Source: an uncultured Gammaproteobacteria bacterium
GTDB lineage: Bacteria > Pseudomonadota > Gammaproteobacteria > Poriferisulfidales > GCA-002705445
Assembly (NCBI GenBank): GCA_913031205.1
Contig: CAJWEM010000009.1
Location: 1 to 35,570 of the forward strand
DNA length: 35,570 nucleotides
Direction: 5' to 3'
Shown here piece by piece: positions 1 to 9,347 of this stretch. The translations under genes were made by a program, and so were the position numbers. How positions within the stretch are numbered: position 1 is the stretch's first letter; the number at the start of each line of letters is the position of its first letter. Under the pieces are notes generated by a model. The model worked only from the letters and a program-made list of their open reading frames with translations, had not been told where the DNA came from and searched no databases.

Positions 1-719
1 AATTTTTTAAAAGATATTCTTGATTCTCCTGTAGATATAATCAAACTTGCATCGTTCGTTGAAGTTTCCCCATCTACCGAAATCATATTAAAAGATTTCT
101 TTGTGGCTTCTTTTTGAATTTTAGATAAAGCATTTTTGTCTATATTCATATCTGTTGCAATAAAAGATAACATAGTTGCCATGTTTGGCTTTATCATTCC
201 TGAACCTTTCGCAACGCCAGTAACAGTAATCCATTCTTTATTAATTTTAATTCTTTTTGAGAAAATTTTCGGTTGTGTATCGGTAGTCATGATTGATTTA
301 GCAAAATTTGCCCAATTTTTTTCATTAAGATTTTTATAAAGTTTTGGTAAAGATTTGCAAATTTTATTTACGGCAACTCTTTCTCCAATTATTCCTGTGG
401 AGAAAGCCAATATATCATTTACTTTACAATTTGTTATTTTTGCTAAAGCATCACAATATTCTTTTATATCTAACATTCCATATTTACCAGTTCCAGCATT
501 TGCATTTCCAGAATTAATAATTAGATATTTTGGGGATTTTTTCTTTAAATTTTTGTTACTAAAATCAATTGTACTTGATCTTGCTTTATTTTTTGTAAAT
601 ACAGCACTTACGATAGTATTTACAGGCAATTCAAGAATGGAGAGGTCTAATCTTTTTCTTCTGTACATACCTGAACAAATTGATGCTAATTTAATACCTT
701 TTATTGGGTAAATTTTCAT
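1..719 (-). CDS. argJ: ArgJ, bifunctional glutamate N-acetyltransferase/ornithine acetyltransferase (N-terminal part; runs off the left edge)
   Basis: Manual reverse-complement translation from ATG at 719: MKIYPIKGIKLASICSGMYRRKRLDLSILEL...NSGNANAGTGKYGM...GMIKPNMATMLSFIATDM...SVDGETSTND; ArgJ motifs. Open at the window edge. Confidence 0.9.
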   Translation of the reverse strand, partial: MKIYPIKGIKLASICSGMYRRKRLDLSILELPVNTIVSAVFTKNKARSSTIDFSNKNLKKKSPKYLIINSGNANAGTGKYGMLDIKEYCDALAKITNCKVNDILAFSTGIIGERVAVNKICKSLPKLYKNLNEKNWANFAKSIMTTDTQPKIFSKRIKINKEWITVTGVAKGSGMIKPNMATMLSFIATDMNIDKNALSKIQKEATKKSFNMISVDGETSTNDASLIISTGESRISFKK

Positions 720-739
720 ATTTTTTTTGTTAGAAATAG

Positions 740-3301
740 TTACTTTTTCTTTTTTCTTTTTTGCTTTTTACTTTTTTTTCTATTATTTTTACTCTTGACT
801 TTCGCCTTTTTAGAGTTATCAATATTATTTGATTCTTCATGGATAAGATTTACTTCTCTAGATGAATCTTTTCTTTCAAAAGTTGCATTGTAGTTTAATC
901 TAAATATTAAGCTTATAAATGAATAATGCAAATTATTTTGCATATTAGCAAACATATCAAAAGCTTCTCTTTTATATTCTTGTTTTGGATTTTTTTGAGC
1001 ATAACTCCTTAGTCCGATTCCTTGGCGCAGGAAATCCATAGATTGTATATGTTCTATCCAGTTTTTGTCACTAATATTGATATATATTTCTTTTATGAGT
1101 TGTAAATAAATTTCTTGTGGAACATCTTTTATGAGGTTTTCATATATAGAATTTATCTGAATTAAAAAATTGCTTACGACTTCATCTTTTTTGTCTGATT
1201 TATTTATAATTTCTGATATGTTTATTGAAATATTGAAGTCTCTTTGTAGAATCTCTTCCAATTGTTCGATATTATTTTCTTCACCAGATATATAAATATT
1301 AATTAACTCTGTAAAAACTTCCTCTATATGGAAACTAACAATATCTTTTCTTTTGTCTGTGTCTAAAAAATCATCCCTTTGAGAGTATATAAATTTTCTT
1401 TGCTCATTAGCTACGTCATCATAATCTAGTAAATGTTTTCTAATATCAAAGTTATGGCCCTCGACTTTCTTTTGCGCGTTTTCTATTGCTCTTGTGACCC
1501 ATGTGTGCTCTATTGACTCACCCTCCTCCATTCCCATCTTTTTCATGAAGCTGCTTACTTTATCTGATGCGAAAATTCTCATTAAATTATCCTCAAGAGA
1601 AAGATAAAATCTTGAAGAACCAGGATCACCTTGCCTGCCTGCTCTACCTCTCAACTGATTATCTACTCTTCTTGACTCGTGTCTCTCTGTTCCAATGACA
1701 TGAAGCCCCCCGGATTCTATGACTTTCTTATTTAATTCAACCCAGTTTCCCACGATATCAATATTTTTTTTTCCTCCCAGAACAATATCAGTTCCTCTCC
1801 CAGCCATATTTGTTGCGATAGTAACGCTTCCCAGAGATCCTGCATTTTCTATTATTAAAGACTCTTTCTCATGTTGCTTTGCATTTAGCACATTATGCTT
1901 GATACCAGACTTATTTAGCGATTTTGATAGATATTCGGAAGATTCGATAGAAGCGGTACCAATTAATACTGGCTGATTTCTCTCATTACAATCCTTAACA
2001 TCTTCGATTATAGCTTCAAATTTCTCTTGCATCGTCAAATACACTAAATCCCCATAATCATTTCTAACCATTGTTTTGTTTGTTGGTACTACGATAACCT
2101 CTAAATCATATATTTCTTGAAATTCTTGTGCTTCTGTATCGGCTGTACCTGTCATTCCGGAAAGATTTTTATATAATCTAAAATAATTTTGGAAAGTAAT
2201 TGACGCCAAAGTTTGATTTTCATTTTCAATATTCAATTTTTCTTTTGCTTCAATTGCTTGATGTAAACCATCCCCCCATCTTCTTCCAGGCATTTTTCTA
2301 CCTGTAAACTCGTCTATTATTATAATTTTTGAGTCCTCTATTATGTAATCAATATTTTTTGAATATAAATAATGAGCTCTTAAAGCTGTATTTATATAGT
2401 GCAAAAGATTAATATTATTTGCATCATATAGACTTGCTTCTTTACCTATAACATTATTCTTTAATAATAAGTTCTCGTATGTTTCATGACCATTCTCTGT
2501 TAAAAATGCCTGTTTTGATTTTTCATCTATAAAAAAGTCACAATTTTCGTCATCTTCTAATCCTTTTTTAAGATTATTAACAAATGAGTTTATTTTCTTA
2601 TATATTTTTGAGCTTTCATCTGTCGCGCCTGATATTATTAAGGGTGTTCTTGCTTCGTCTATCAAAATAGAATCAACTTCATCTACAATTGCAAAATTTA
2701 GTTCATTCTGTACTTTATCTTCTAAAGAGAAAACCATATTATCTCTTAAGTAATCAAATCCAAATTCATTGTTTGTCCCATAAATAATATCTGATCCATA
2801 AGCGGCTTTTTTTTCTTCTATATTTTGCCCTGATAAAATTACTCCTGTTGAAAGGCCCAATGCTTCATAAAGTTTTGACATCCAATCACGGTCTCTTTTT
2901 GCCAAGTAATCATTTACAGTAATTATATGAACTCCGTTATTGCTCAATGCATTTAAGTAGGCAGGTAAAGTTGCTACTAATGTTTTACCCTCTCCCGTTT
3001 TCATTTCAGCAATTTTTCCCTTATGTAATGCAATTCCCCCTAAGATTTGTTCGTCAAAATGTCGCATCTGCATTACTCTATCTGATACTTCTCTTACTAA
3101 CGCATATGCATAAGGAAGAATTTCATCTAAACTCTTACCGTTTATGAAGTCTTTTTTAAGTTTATTGGTTATTTCTGGGAATTCTTCTAAATTTGTGGAT
3201 TTGAATGATTCACCGACTGTATTAATCTCGTTTAAAATTTTACGGTATTCTTTTAGTATCCTGTCGTTTCTACTTCCAACAATTTTTTTTAAGAACCCCA
3301 T
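740..3301 (-). CDS. secA: SecA preprotein translocase ATPase
   Basis: 853 aa; MKTGEGKTLVATLPAYLNAL Walker A, DEVDSILIDEARTPLIISG, TNMAGRGTDIVLGG; C-terminus is a Lys/Arg-rich tail. Confidence 0.97.
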   Translation of the reverse strand: MGFLKKIVGSRNDRILKEYRKILNEINTVGESFKSTNLEEFPEITNKLKKDFINGKSLDEILPYAYALVREVSDRVMQMRHFDEQILGGIALHKGKIAEMKTGEGKTLVATLPAYLNALSNNGVHIITVNDYLAKRDRDWMSKLYEALGLSTGVILSGQNIEEKKAAYGSDIIYGTNNEFGFDYLRDNMVFSLEDKVQNELNFAIVDEVDSILIDEARTPLIISGATDESSKIYKKINSFVNNLKKGLEDDENCDFFIDEKSKQAFLTENGHETYENLLLKNNVIGKEASLYDANNINLLHYINTALRAHYLYSKNIDYIIEDSKIIIIDEFTGRKMPGRRWGDGLHQAIEAKEKLNIENENQTLASITFQNYFRLYKNLSGMTGTADTEAQEFQEIYDLEVIVVPTNKTMVRNDYGDLVYLTMQEKFEAIIEDVKDCNERNQPVLIGTASIESSEYLSKSLNKSGIKHNVLNAKQHEKESLIIENAGSLGSVTIATNMAGRGTDIVLGGKKNIDIVGNWVELNKKVIESGGLHVIGTERHESRRVDNQLRGRAGRQGDPGSSRFYLSLEDNLMRIFASDKVSSFMKKMGMEEGESIEHTWVTRAIENAQKKVEGHNFDIRKHLLDYDDVANEQRKFIYSQRDDFLDTDKRKDIVSFHIEEVFTELINIYISGEENNIEQLEEILQRDFNISINISEIINKSDKKDEVVSNFLIQINSIYENLIKDVPQEIYLQLIKEIYINISDKNWIEHIQSMDFLRQGIGLRSYAQKNPKQEYKREAFDMFANMQNNLHYSFISLIFRLNYNATFERKDSSREVNLIHEESNNIDNSKKAKVKSKNNRKKSKKQKRKKKK

Positions 3302-3316
3302 ATGAAAACCTTTATT

Positions 3317-4249
3317 TTAGTCGTTATTTGAGAATTTATCTCTAAAATGAATGAACTTATTAGGATTTATATGTTTATTATCTTTTAGAACTTCAAGATG
3401 AACGTGGGGGCCAGTAGAATGGCCAGTAGAACCCATTTTTGCAATAACTTGCCCTTTCTTAACTAAATCACCTATTTTTACAAGATTTCTATTGTTATGA
3501 GCATATCTTGTTTTGTAGCCATTTAAATGGGAAATTTCTACTAAATTCCCATATCCATATTTTTTCCCAGAAAATGTTACTTCTCCTGCGGCAAGAGATT
3601 TTATATCAGTTTCAGTCTTATGGGCTATGTCTACACCTTTATGAAAATGGGTCTCTTTGGTAAATGGATTTTTTCTTTGTCCATAGTTTGACGAAATATA
3701 TCCTTTTTTAGATGGGAAACCTGATGGATAAAATTGCTCTTTCATCTCCATGTTATTTATAATTTTGTATATATAGTTTAAGTCTTCCTCTTTTGCATGT
3801 AAATCAAAAAGCATATTATTCAGATATTTTTCAAACTCAGAATTATATTCAAATTCAATTTTAATCTTGTTTTTTCCACCTATAAATTTTGGATTTTTAA
3901 ATGAAAAATCTTTTTTACTTAGTTTTGTTATATTTGATAATTTATTTCCCAATGAATTAATATTTTCGATTTGGGACGATATAGAAATAAGTTTTTGAGA
4001 AAAAAATTCAATTTTTTCTTTGTTTTCGATTTTTACCAGCTCGATTTCTTTTTGGTATTTTTGGATGTCAGAAATTCTATCATCGTTCAGTTCGCTGTAG
4101 CCTTTTTTATACCCATAGATATATGATGCAGAACCGAATAAATAACTCAAAGCAATTATAGATGCGATTATTATAAAAATAAAAAGATAACCATTCAATT
4201 TATATGATATTGATTTATTTTTACTAGATTTGAAAACTACTATTTGCAT
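3317..4249 (-). CDS. M23 family (LytM-type) peptidase with N-terminal TM segment and coiled coil
   Basis: C-terminal ...NPFTKETHFHKGVDIAHKTETDIKSLAAGEVTFSGKKYGYGNLVEISHLNGYKTRYAHN...GSTGHSTGPHVHLEVLKDNK: HxxxD and HxH metal motifs. Confidence 0.93.
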   Translation of the reverse strand: MQIVVFKSSKNKSISYKLNGYLFIFIIIASIIALSYLFGSASYIYGYKKGYSELNDDRISDIQKYQKEIELVKIENKEKIEFFSQKLISISSQIENINSLGNKLSNITKLSKKDFSFKNPKFIGGKNKIKIEFEYNSEFEKYLNNMLFDLHAKEEDLNYIYKIINNMEMKEQFYPSGFPSKKGYISSNYGQRKNPFTKETHFHKGVDIAHKTETDIKSLAAGEVTFSGKKYGYGNLVEISHLNGYKTRYAHNNRNLVKIGDLVKKGQVIAKMGSTGHSTGPHVHLEVLKDNKHINPNKFIHFRDKFSNND

Positions 4250-4311
4250 TTTGTTAAAATTTTTATAAAGATTGATATTATACAGACATAAACAACTTTA
4301 TTATTATATAC

Positions 4312-4599
4312 ATGAAAAAACTTGATAGCCATATTGATGATAGTATATTAGAAAAAGCTAAAATACTAGAAATGATAACCAAGTATTTATCCAAGTACTC
4401 TTCATCTCAATTTGATTGTTATGCATGTAATTTAGAGGGCGGAGTGCTCACTCTTGGCTCGATAAATAGCTCAAGCTTGGGAGTAATAAGAAATTACCAG
4501 AGAGATATAATAAAGGACGTAAATATTGAGTTTGCAGAGATTTTAAAGGGTAAGGTTAGCAAGATAAAACTAAAGGTAATACAAGATCCAAAGCTTTAA
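4312..4599 (+). CDS. DUF721/DciA-like small protein
   Basis: 95 aa; position between lpxC and the M23/secA genes matches the DUF721 gene in Pseudomonas-type synteny; sequence similarity weak by eye. Confidence 0.5.
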   Translation: MKKLDSHIDDSILEKAKILEMITKYLSKYSSSQFDCYACNLEGGVLTLGSINSSSLGVIRNYQRDIIKDVNIEFAEILKGKVSKIKLKVIQDPKL

Positions 4600-5519
4600 T
4601 TGTCTACGTATCTATATGCGTCCATATAATTAATTGGGAGCTCTTCAGATGATTTATAACCAACTTCCTCCCAAGCATCAGAATTTAATAGCAATTTTCT
4701 CAAAAGCTTATTGTTTAGATCGTGCCCAGACTTATAACCTTCAAAAGAACCAATCAGACTTTTTCCAAGTAAGTAAAGGTCTCCAACTGCATCAAGAATC
4801 TTATGTTTCACAAATTCATCTTCATATCTCAAGCCATCTTCATTGAGAACTCGATGATCGTCAACGACAACAGCATTGTCAAGACTACCTCCAAGAGCTA
4901 AATTTTTAGATCTTAATAGCTCTACATCGCGCATGAAGCCAAACGTTCTTGCGCGGCTTACTTCTTTCACAAAAGATACGGTTGAAAAGTCTAATACCGC
5001 TTTATGAGTTTTATCGTTAAATACTGGATGGTCAAAACCAATAGTGAATGCAACCTTGAAACCTTCAAAGGGTGCAAATTTAACCCACTTTCCAGAATCT
5101 TCATCTTTAACTTCTATGGGTTTTAAAATTCTAATAAACTTTTTAGATTTATTTTGTTCTTCTATTCCAGCGGACTGTAATAAAAATACAAATGGACCAG
5201 CGCTTCCATCCATTATTGGAACTTCGGGTCCATCTAAGTGAACAAAAAGATTATCAATACCTAAACCGGCAATAGCTGACAATAGGTGTTCGACTGTTGA
5301 TACTTTTACATTATCAGAAATAAGTGTGGTCGAAAGAGTCGTGTCTCCTACGTTTTCAGGGCATGCTTTGATATCGATATTAGGATTTACATCTGTTCTT
5401 GTAAAAATCACTCCTGTTTCTGCAGGAGCAGGTATTAAAGTTAAAGTAATTTTCTTTCCAGTATGTAAGCCAATTCCTGTAGCTTTTATTGTATTTTTTA
5501 TCGTTCTTTGATTTATCAT
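4596..5519 (-). CDS. lpxC: UDP-3-O-acyl-N-acetylglucosamine deacetylase
   Basis: [32 protein letters not shown]...[17 protein letters not shown]...[14 protein letters not shown]...[15 protein letters not shown]; LpxC motifs. Confidence 0.97.
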   Translation of the reverse strand: MINQRTIKNTIKATGIGLHTGKKITLTLIPAPAETGVIFTRTDVNPNIDIKACPENVGDTTLSTTLISDNVKVSTVEHLLSAIAGLGIDNLFVHLDGPEVPIMDGSAGPFVFLLQSAGIEEQNKSKKFIRILKPIEVKDEDSGKWVKFAPFEGFKVAFTIGFDHPVFNDKTHKAVLDFSTVSFVKEVSRARTFGFMRDVELLRSKNLALGGSLDNAVVVDDHRVLNEDGLRYEDEFVKHKILDAVGDLYLLGKSLIGSFEGYKSGHDLNNKLLRKLLLNSDAWEEVGYKSSEELPINYMDAYRYVDN

Positions 5520-5548
5520 TTTTTCTTATTTTTAAATGTAAGATGGTT

Positions 5549-5577
5549 ATTATATCTAAATGCAATTACTATGCCAA
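5549..5577 (-). promoter_or_regulatory. Predicted sigma70 promoter for lpxC
   Basis: On the minus strand TTGGCA (5572-5577), 17-nt spacer, TATAAT (5549-5554), about 30 nt upstream of the lpxC ATG at 5519. Confidence 0.7.
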
Positions 5578-5614
5578 CCACCTGTTTGCCATTGTTTTTA
5601 TTGAAAATTTTCTG

Positions 5615-6838
5615 TTAATAAAATAATTTTTTATACAGTCCTCTAAGAAATGACAGAAAATCGTCTTCTTGATGTGCTAATTGATCATTACCCTTTTCCT
5701 TTGCATAAATTATCAATCCGACGCAAGCTGCAAATTCTGGATTCTTTATTATGTCAACTGAGCTTCCAGAAATTTTCTGTGGGACTCCAACGCGTACTTG
5801 TTTATGAAATACGCTTTCTGCTAAGTCCTCAATACCTTCAGATTGTGAACTTCCACCAGTTAAAACTATTCCTGCAGGTATTCTTGCATCAAAACCACTT
5901 TGCATAATTTTTTCACTAACAAAATTAAATATTTCTCGATAACGGTAACTCATTACTTCAACTAATGTATATTTCGTAATTGATCGTGATGGTCTATCGC
6001 CAACACCAGGGACTTCTACAATATCATTACTATTGTATTCTGAGACGACACATCCGTGGGATTTTTTTAATTCTTCTGCATTGTAGGTTGATGTTTTTAG
6101 TGCTTGTGCTAAATCATTGGTGACCTGATCACCTCCTAAGGAAACAGAAGATGTATATTCGATTGAGCCATTACTATAGATTGCTATGTCTGTGGTTCCT
6201 CCACCTATATCAACTAGACAAACTCCTAGATCCTTTTCGTCCTTAGTAAGAACTGACATACTTGAAGCTAATTGCTCTAATACAATGCCGTCTGGGTCAA
6301 TTGAACATTTCTTAATACACTTTTCAATATTATCTCTTGCATTTTTGGCCCCAGTCACTAGATGATATCTTCCATCTAATGCAATTCCTGACATGCCTAT
6401 AGGAACCTTTATTCCATCTTGCCCATCTATTTCGTAATCTTTTGGCAAAACATGTAAGATTTCTTGATCATTTGGCAAAGTCATTGCCTTTGCAGATTCT
6501 TCAACTGAGTTTAAATCCTCAATTGAAACTTCTTTATTATCTGAGATTGCCGCTCTTCCATGTGCGTCACTACTTCGAATATGATTTCCAGATATACTTG
6601 CATATACAGATTTAACTTTATGGCCCGCCATTAATGCTGCTGTTTCAGTAGAATCTTGAATTGATTGAACTGTTGAATTAATGTCAATTACCATGCCTCT
6701 TTTCATTCCAAGGGATTTTGAAACACCATGCCCCTCAAAATTTATGTCATTATCCTCGTCTATCGTTGCAATAATTGTTTTTACAGTTGATGTGCCGATA
6801 TCTAATCCAACTATCAAGTTTTTGTCATTTTTTGCCAT
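5615..6838 (-). CDS. ftsA: Cell division protein FtsA
   Basis: LIVGLDIGTSTVKTIIATID...GVCLVDIGGGTTDIAIYSNGSIEYTSSVSLGGDQVTNDLA...GIVLTGGSSQ; actin-like ATPase; C-terminal amphipathic segment FLRGLYKKLFY. Confidence 0.97.
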   Translation of the reverse strand: MAKNDKNLIVGLDIGTSTVKTIIATIDEDNDINFEGHGVSKSLGMKRGMVIDINSTVQSIQDSTETAALMAGHKVKSVYASISGNHIRSSDAHGRAAISDNKEVSIEDLNSVEESAKAMTLPNDQEILHVLPKDYEIDGQDGIKVPIGMSGIALDGRYHLVTGAKNARDNIEKCIKKCSIDPDGIVLEQLASSMSVLTKDEKDLGVCLVDIGGGTTDIAIYSNGSIEYTSSVSLGGDQVTNDLAQALKTSTYNAEELKKSHGCVVSEYNSNDIVEVPGVGDRPSRSITKYTLVEVMSYRYREIFNFVSEKIMQSGFDARIPAGIVLTGGSSQSEGIEDLAESVFHKQVRVGVPQKISGSSVDIIKNPEFAACVGLIIYAKEKGNDQLAHQEDDFLSFLRGLYKKLFY

Positions 6839-6846
6839 TTATTTTA

Positions 6847-7536
6847 CTATTCAAACCCAAGTGAAAATCCGTTAGAGTACCTCATGTCAATATACCTTAT
6901 TTTTTTTAAATCTCTAGTTTTTAGTGACTTATATACTTTAAAAAAAAGGTTAATCTTACTTTCTAAGTCTTTCGAACCGAGTTTTATGTAAAATCCTGAG
7001 TTTAAAAAAATTGTTAAAGATCTTATTTCATTTTCTTCAATTTTTGAAATTGTTTGATCTATACCATTTTCTTTAAGATTTTTATTAAATTGAGAAAAAT
7101 AGTTGAAAACTATATCGATTCTTTCCTCTTCAGATAGCAATAAAGGCAAATTTTTTGTTATTTTTTCTATATAAAATAATTCGCCAAAGCTATTGACATA
7201 TTTTTTCCTATTCCAGATGGCTACAGGTTCATGTTCTTCAACAATGATTCTAACTTCATTTGGATAAACTCTTCTGATATTTACATTTCTAACCCATTCT
7301 GATTTTTCTAATTCTAAAATTAAATAACTAATTTTGAAATTAAAAAATGATTTATCATCCAAATAATTTTTTATAATTTTAGTTAAATCCTCTTCATTAG
7401 AATTTTCTAATTTTTTACCGTATGATATTTTTTTTATAGGAAAATATGAAGTTTTACTACTATTCACATATATAAACATTAGTGCAAGTGAAATAACAAA
7501 AATAATAAATATTAATATTTTTTTCTTTAAGATCAT
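6847..7536 (-). CDS. ftsQ: Cell division protein FtsQ (single TM, POTRA)
   Basis: N-terminal TM then SEWVRNVNIRRVYPNEVRIIVEEHEPVAIWN; between ftsA and ddl. Confidence 0.88.
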   Translation of the reverse strand: MILKKKILIFIIFVISLALMFIYVNSSKTSYFPIKKISYGKKLENSNEEDLTKIIKNYLDDKSFFNFKISYLILELEKSEWVRNVNIRRVYPNEVRIIVEEHEPVAIWNRKKYVNSFGELFYIEKITKNLPLLLSEEERIDIVFNYFSQFNKNLKENGIDQTISKIEENEIRSLTIFLNSGFYIKLGSKDLESKINLFFKVYKSLKTRDLKKIRYIDMRYSNGFSLGFE

Positions 7537-8447
7537 TTCTTTTCAAATGAAGAATCTAAGATTTTTAAAACTAATTGATTAAAATTTACTCCCTCCTCTT
7601 TGGCTGCCATGGGTACCAAACTATGAGATGTCATCCCAGGGACTGTGTTTAGCTCAATAACCCAGGGTCTTTTTTCATTATCTATAATCAAATCGACTCT
7701 ACCCCATCCTTTGCAACCTAATATCTCAAATGCTTTTAAAGAAATATTTTTTAAGTTAGTTTCAATATTATTTTCAAGTCCTGATGGGCAGATATATTGC
7801 ATATTCTCAGAATTATATTTTGCATCGAAGTCATAAAATTTTCCAGGTGGGATAAGTTTAATAACGGGAAGAGCAGAGGAGTTAATGATGCCAACAGTAT
7901 ATTCAGTTCCTTCTATATACTCTTCAACAATGTAATCATCGCTAATTTTTTTATTTTCTTCGATTGCACTATAGTATTCCTCTTTATTACCTACAATGTA
8001 AACACCAATACTTGAGCCTTCCGCTGACGGCTTAACAATAAAAGGATATTTGAAGTTATTATGAATTTTTGAAATATTTTCCCTAGTAATTCTTTCGAAA
8101 CGTGGTGTAAGTATATTCTCTGATAATAAAGCCTCTTTTGTGTGCCTTTTATTCATACATAATTTTGAGGACAAACTTTTACTTCCAGTATATGGAATAC
8201 CTAAAGATTCTAAATACTTTTGAATTTCTCCATCTTCACCACCTTTTCCATGTAAAACAATAAATACTCTCTCAGGATTAATTTCTTTTATTGACTGAAG
8301 ATTATCTTTTTTTAAATCTAATTGAGAGACATCAATACCTGAATTTTTTAAAGATTCGAAAACATATTTTCCAGATATGAGAGAAATATCTCTTTCATTT
8401 GACCAACCACCCATCAGAACTAAAACTTTACCATATTCTTTTTTCAT
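7533..8447 (-). CDS. ddl: D-alanine--D-alanine ligase
   Basis: KVLVLMGGWSNERDISLISG...VLHGKGGEDGEIQKYLESLGIPYTGS...VIELNTVPGMTSHSLVPMAAKEEG. Confidence 0.95.
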   Translation of the reverse strand: MKKEYGKVLVLMGGWSNERDISLISGKYVFESLKNSGIDVSQLDLKKDNLQSIKEINPERVFIVLHGKGGEDGEIQKYLESLGIPYTGSKSLSSKLCMNKRHTKEALLSENILTPRFERITRENISKIHNNFKYPFIVKPSAEGSSIGVYIVGNKEEYYSAIEENKKISDDYIVEEYIEGTEYTVGIINSSALPVIKLIPPGKFYDFDAKYNSENMQYICPSGLENNIETNLKNISLKAFEILGCKGWGRVDLIIDNEKRPWVIELNTVPGMTSHSLVPMAAKEEGVNFNQLVLKILDSSFEKK

Positions 8448-9343
8448 TGGTCATTTCCTACAAACTTTACTTCAGTCTCTAAAAAAACTTTTTTCTCTTT
8501 ATAGACTTTTTTTTGAATATGATTAATTAATTTTTCAATATCTTCTGATGAAGTATTTTTCTCTGAAATTATAAAATTAGCATGTTTTTTTGACACATAG
8601 GCTCCACCAATTTTAAATCCTTTTAAACCTAGTGAATCTATAAGATTTGCTGCATGAAAATTATCTGGATTCTTAAAAACCGATCCACAACTTGGTTGTC
8701 CAGTTGGCTGCTTACTTCTTCTATCTTTTAAATAATTTTTTATTATATCTTGCGAGTTATTAAGTTTATTTTTTTCTAATTGAAATGTTGCACTTATGAA
8801 AAAATTTCCATCTTCTAAGTTTACGTTTCTATACCCAATAATAAAATCATTTTTTGATTTTTCAATTAACTTGCCGCTTTTATTAATTAATAATACTTTT
8901 ATTACTTTTTCCCATACATTGCCGCCATAGCAGCCAGCGTTCATTGCTAATGCACCACCTAAAGATCCAGGTATTCCACATAAAAACTCTAAGCCTCCAT
9001 AGCCACTTTTTGCTGTTAATTGGGCAATTTTCATACATGGAAAGCCAGCTTGGAATGTTTGAATTCCATCTTTCAATATTTCATATTCTTTTAAAGTTTC
9101 TTTAAGGCAAATTACACATCCTTTAATACCTCCGTCTCTTATTAACACATTGCTACCGTTTCCAAGAAATGTGATGTTTATATCTTTTGTATTTTCTAAA
9201 AAAAATATTAATTCATTTAAATCAAAGGGCTCAAAAAAATACTCGGCCATACCTCCAACTCTCCAAGTATTGTAATTTTTGAGGGAGACATTTTTCCTTA
9301 AGTTTCCTTTAATACTATTTTTTATAGTTTCATATTTTTTCAT
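8444..9343 (-). CDS. murB: UDP-N-acetylenolpyruvoylglucosamine reductase
   Basis: NTWRVGGMAEYF...FLGNGSNVLIRDGGIKG...GIPGSLGGALAMNAGCYG...QPSCGSVFKNP. Confidence 0.96.
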   Translation of the reverse strand: MKKYETIKNSIKGNLRKNVSLKNYNTWRVGGMAEYFFEPFDLNELIFFLENTKDINITFLGNGSNVLIRDGGIKGCVICLKETLKEYEILKDGIQTFQAGFPCMKIAQLTAKSGYGGLEFLCGIPGSLGGALAMNAGCYGGNVWEKVIKVLLINKSGKLIEKSKNDFIIGYRNVNLEDGNFFISATFQLEKNKLNNSQDIIKNYLKDRRSKQPTGQPSCGSVFKNPDNFHAANLIDSLGLKGFKIGGAYVSKKHANFIISEKNTSSEDIEKLINHIQKKVYKEKKVFLETEVKFVGNDQ

Positions 9344-9347
9344 ATAA

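Noticed and set aside
355-711. 118-aa + strand ORF at the left edge
   Set aside because: Antisense to argJ, whose reading frame is clearly the coding one.
5380-5565. 61-aa minus ORF overlapping the lpxC start
   Set aside because: Out of frame with lpxC, and its start overlaps the predicted lpxC promoter; low complexity.
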